Of a DNA stretch of 8,401 nucleotides, positions 6,643 to 8,401 are shown piece after piece. A program made the translations under genes and the position numbers. Below the pieces are notes generated by a model, which saw only the letters and a program-made list of their open reading frames with translations, did not search any database and was not told the origin of the DNA. The number at the start of each line of letters is the position of its first letter. Within the stretch, counting starts at the first letter, position 1. Source of the stretch: CAZFYZ01 sp964523735. GTDB taxonomy: Bacteria > Armatimonadota > UBA5829. The stretch is from positions 1 to 8,401 of the forward strand of contig CAZFYZ010000150.1 of assembly GCA_964523735.1 (NCBI GenBank), given 5' to 3'.

Positions 6643-7883
6643 TATCCCAACCCCAGCGCCAGCCCCACCAGCCAGCCCACCGTCATCACGATCAGCGCGA
6701 TCGCCATCGCCCACACCACGACGTTGTAGATGCGCGAGTTCACATACTTGCCCATAACATCCTTGCGGTTGATGAGCTTGAGCATGAAGATCAGTATGAC
6801 CGGCAGCAGGATCCCGTTCACCGCCTGAGCGTTGATCATCACGTTGATCAGCCGGTCAGCGAACAGCACCACAACCACACCGAAGACGATGCAGAACGTG
6901 TAGATGCTGTAGAACATCGGGGCTTCGCGGAACCGCCTGGAGATACCGATCTCCCAGCCAAAGGCTTCACTATACGTGTAGGCGGTTGAGAGCGGCAGCA
7001 CCGCCGCAGCCAGGAGCGACGCATTGAAAAGCCCTACCGCGAAGAGTATCTCCGCATATCCTCCGGCGACCGGTCTGAGCGCCTGCGCGGCCTCCGCCGG
7101 CTGAGTCAAACCCACCCCGCCCTGCTTCCAGATCACAGCCGCCGCCGCCACGATAATGAAGAACGAGACAACATCCGTCAGCAGCGACCCCACATACACA
7201 TCCCATTTCGTATATGAGTAATGCTCCACCCGCACGCCCTTGTCCACTACGGTCGCCTGCAGGAAGAACTGCATCCATGGCGTGATAGTGGTACCGATGA
7301 CGGCAATTGCCAGGAACACGAAGTGCGGATCAGCGTGGAAGGTGGGCTTGACGGTTGCCTTGAGCACGTGGAGCCAATCAACGTTGGGTGCTAGCAGACC
7401 TGAGATGATGTAGGTGACGTAGACAAGCGCCAGCGCCATGAAGACCCGTTCAACAACCCTGAACGAGCCCTTGACGACCAGAAGCCAGACCGTAACTGCA
7501 GCAACCGGGACCGTGATGAACCGCGTGACGCCGAATATCTCCAGGCTCGCGGCGATTCCCGCGAACTCCGCCACGGTCGTTGCCAGGTTCGCGATCAAGA
7601 GGGCTCCAAGCGCGAACATGGTCCACTTGACACCAAAGTTCTCGCGGATAAGCTCCCCAAGCCCCTTCTGCGTCACCGAGCCCATACGCGCGCACATCTC
7701 CTGCGTCATCGCGAGCACAAACGTGATGACCAGGATCACCCAAAGGAGGTCGTAGTGATACCGCGCGCCGGCTTGGGTATACGTCATAATGCCGCCGGCG
7801 TCGTTGTCCGCGGCAGCCGTAATGACGCCCGGCCCGATGATGGCCAGAAGCAGCAGCAATCGCCTGCGGCCAAGCCGTCTCAT
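6642..7883 (-). CDS. NRAMP-superfamily divalent cation transporter with non-canonical metal site (possible Mg2+ type)
   Basis: A 413-residue inner-membrane protein with about 11 hydrophobic segments, LeuT fold, NRAMP family. TM1 is IIGPGVITAAADNDAGGI (15-32), where canonical MntH has a DPGN motif. TM3 carries AEFAGIAASLEIFG (105-118), TM6 GTTITPWMQFFLQ (197-209), and the C-terminal part QAVNGILLP (353-361). In classical Mn/Fe NRAMPs, Asp and Asn of DPGN and Met of the TM6 MPH motif bind the metal. Here DPGN is DNDAG and MPH is replaced by TPW, so the soft Met ligand is gone. Loss of that Met is described for NRAMP-related Mg2+ transporters (NRMT), which suits the MgtE-like CBS gene immediately upstream. 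The start is ATG with a strong AAAGGAGG (7892-7899) 8 nt away. The stop overlaps the next gene. Mg2+ specificity is an inference. Confidence 0.87.
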   Translation of the reverse strand: MRRLGRRRLLLLLAIIGPGVITAAADNDAGGIMTYTQAGARYHYDLLWVILVITFVLAMTQEMCARMGSVTQKGLGELIRENFGVKWTMFALGALLIANLATTVAEFAGIAASLEIFGVTRFITVPVAAVTVWLLVVKGSFRVVERVFMALALVYVTYIISGLLAPNVDWLHVLKATVKPTFHADPHFVFLAIAVIGTTITPWMQFFLQATVVDKGVRVEHYSYTKWDVYVGSLLTDVVSFFIIVAAAAVIWKQGGVGLTQPAEAAQALRPVAGGYAEILFAVGLFNASLLAAAVLPLSTAYTYSEAFGWEIGISRRFREAPMFYSIYTFCIVFGVVVVLFADRLINVMINAQAVNGILLPVILIFMLKLINRKDVMGKYVNSRIYNVVVWAMAIALIVMTVGWLVGLALGLG

Positions 7884-7891
7884 AGCTTACG

Positions 7892-7899
7892 CCTCCTTT
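7892..7899 (-). promoter_or_regulatory. Strong ribosome binding site of the NRAMP-like gene
   Basis: On the minus strand this reads AAAGGAGG, eight nt from the ATG at 7883. It is near-perfect and fixes the start. A second ATG just upstream (7903-7901, minus strand) overlaps the approach to the site but is out of frame with the transporter. Confidence 0.7.
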
Positions 7900-7905
7900 C
7901 ATTGG

Positions 7906-7926
7906 TGATTTGTGATTTGTGATTTG
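7906..7926. repeat. Three perfect tandem copies of a 7-bp unit in the transporter leader
   Basis: TGATTTG occurs three times head to tail (7906-7912, 7913-7919, 7920-7926). On the transcript strand it is CAAATCA x3, an A-rich unstructured stretch 6 nt upstream of the ribosome site. It could vary in copy number, bind a regulator, or act as an enhancer of translation. It may equally be slippage noise. Confidence 0.6.
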
Positions 7927-7945
7927 CGATCGCGGACACGTACTC

Positions 7946-7978
7946 GGCGGGGGTTCGTCCCCAGCCGGTTCGGCCCCC
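7946..7978 (-). promoter_or_regulatory. Cluster of competing hairpins between the CBS and NRAMP-like genes
   Basis: GGC-G-GGGG (7946-7953) can pair with CCCC-A-GCC (7959-7966) around a 5-nt loop. GCCG (7964-7967) can instead pair with CGGC (7971-7974), and GGGGG (7949-7953) with CCCCC (7974-7978). The helices share bases, so only some can form at once, as in attenuators. It lies in the 135-nt gap upstream of the transporter start. The stretch is GC-rich, so chance pairing is a serious alternative. No T-run follows on the transcript strand. Confidence 0.3.
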
Positions 7979-8018
7979 TCAGCCATCCGCTTTCCACTAT
8001 CGGTTATCAACTCTATCG

Positions 8019-8401
8019 TCATCGCCATTTCCTGGGCATGCGCCGGCGCCAATCCTCTGGCAGGATCTCCTCCAGCGCGTCGTCCACGGTTATTATCCCC
8101 TGCAGCCGGTTCTCTTCGTCCACAACCGGCACCGCCAGCAGATTATACTCGCTCAGTGTCTTCGCCACGTCCTCCACGCTCGCATCGGTATGAACGTGGA
8201 TCACATGCTCGATCAGGAACTCCTCGACAGGCGTCTCCGGCCTCGCAACGATCAAGTCCCGAAGCGAGATTACGCCCACTAGGTGCTCCGATGAATCAGT
8301 AACATATATATAGTAGACCGTCTCGGCGGTCGGCTCAAGCTCGCGAATCTTGTCGATGGTCTGCTGCGCCGTCATCTCCCTCGAGATAGCAACATACTCC
8401 G
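8019..8401 (-). CDS. MgtE-like CBS-pair protein, 3' part only (runs off the window)
   Basis: The visible C-terminal part (about 126 residues) is a tandem CBS domain. The reading frame stays open to the right edge: EYVAIS precedes the ATG at 8375, so that ATG is not the true start. CBS1 includes ETVYYIYV and HLVGVISLRDLIVAR; CBS2 includes LIEHVIHVHTDASVEDVAKT and LLAVPVVDEENRLQGIITVDDAL. This is the pattern of the Mg2+-sensing CBS pair of MgtE. In MgtE a plug helix and five membrane helices follow, but here the protein ends with EEILPEDWRRRMPRKWR and a TGA stop. It is thus a soluble sensor, or an MgtE_N-CBS protein, and the missing 5' part probably holds an MgtE N-terminal domain. It precedes the NRAMP-like transporter by 135 nt on the same strand and may regulate it in response to Mg2+ or nucleotides. 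Confidence 0.85.
   Translation of the reverse strand, partial: EYVAISREMTAQQTIDKIRELEPTAETVYYIYVTDSSEHLVGVISLRDLIVARPETPVEEFLIEHVIHVHTDASVEDVAKTLSEYNLLAVPVVDEENRLQGIITVDDALEEILPEDWRRRMPRKWR

Noticed and set aside
7884..8018. M-box (ykoK) Mg2+ riboswitch upstream of the transporter
   Set aside because: I see none of the conserved M-box core segments, and the gap is shorter than that riboswitch plus its expression platform.
1..8401. tRNA or rRNA genes, insertion sequences, CRISPR arrays, defence or phage genes
   Set aside because: No cloverleaf, transposase, spaced direct-repeat array or defence-type protein was seen on either strand.

Overview
The window is a compact, moderately GC-rich bacterial chromosome segment of chemoheterotrophic character. 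It has eight credible protein genes, no RNA genes, no insertion sequences and no CRISPR array. A LacI regulator beside a GH36-type glycosidase, an orphan URO-D-family protein and extended -10 promoters (TGnTATAAT) would suit an uncultured Armatimonadota/Planctomycetes-like lineage. That placement is a guess from gene style, not something the sequence proves.

Layout. Positions 1-170 carry a good sigma70-type promoter (TTGACA, 18 nt, TAGAAT) for a LacI-family repressor (171-1187, +). Converging on it, 42 nt away, is a large clan-D (GH36-like) alpha-galactosidase gene (1230-3329, -), the most plausible regulatory target. A 118-bp divergent intergenic region with an imperfect 24-bp palindrome separates it from a rightward series: pirin (3448-4359), a YwbE/DUF2196 small protein (4409-4603), a single-domain cupin (4649-4978) and a URO-D-superfamily protein (5041-6054). 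The YwbE and cupin genes each have their own near-identical extended -10 box (CTGGTATAATG), so these are more likely closely packed single units than one strict operon. A perfect 11-bp-stem hairpin follows the cupin, and another hairpin lies where the rightward and leftward gene sets converge near 6055-6075.

The right end is a leftward operon, read from the edge inward: the 3' part of a soluble protein with an MgtE-like CBS pair (8019 to beyond 8401), an NRAMP-superfamily transporter with a non-canonical metal site (6642-7883), and a short methyltransferase-like protein lacking SAM motif I (6076-6642) whose GTG start overlaps the transporter stop codon by one base.

How they may work together. 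The LacI protein probably controls galactoside use. The CBS/NRAMP pair looks like a split Mg2+ (or other divalent cation) uptake system in which an MgtE-style cytoplasmic sensor is encoded apart from its membrane partner. This is the most interesting feature of the window. Pirin, YwbE and cupin are widespread accessory proteins without an evident common pathway.
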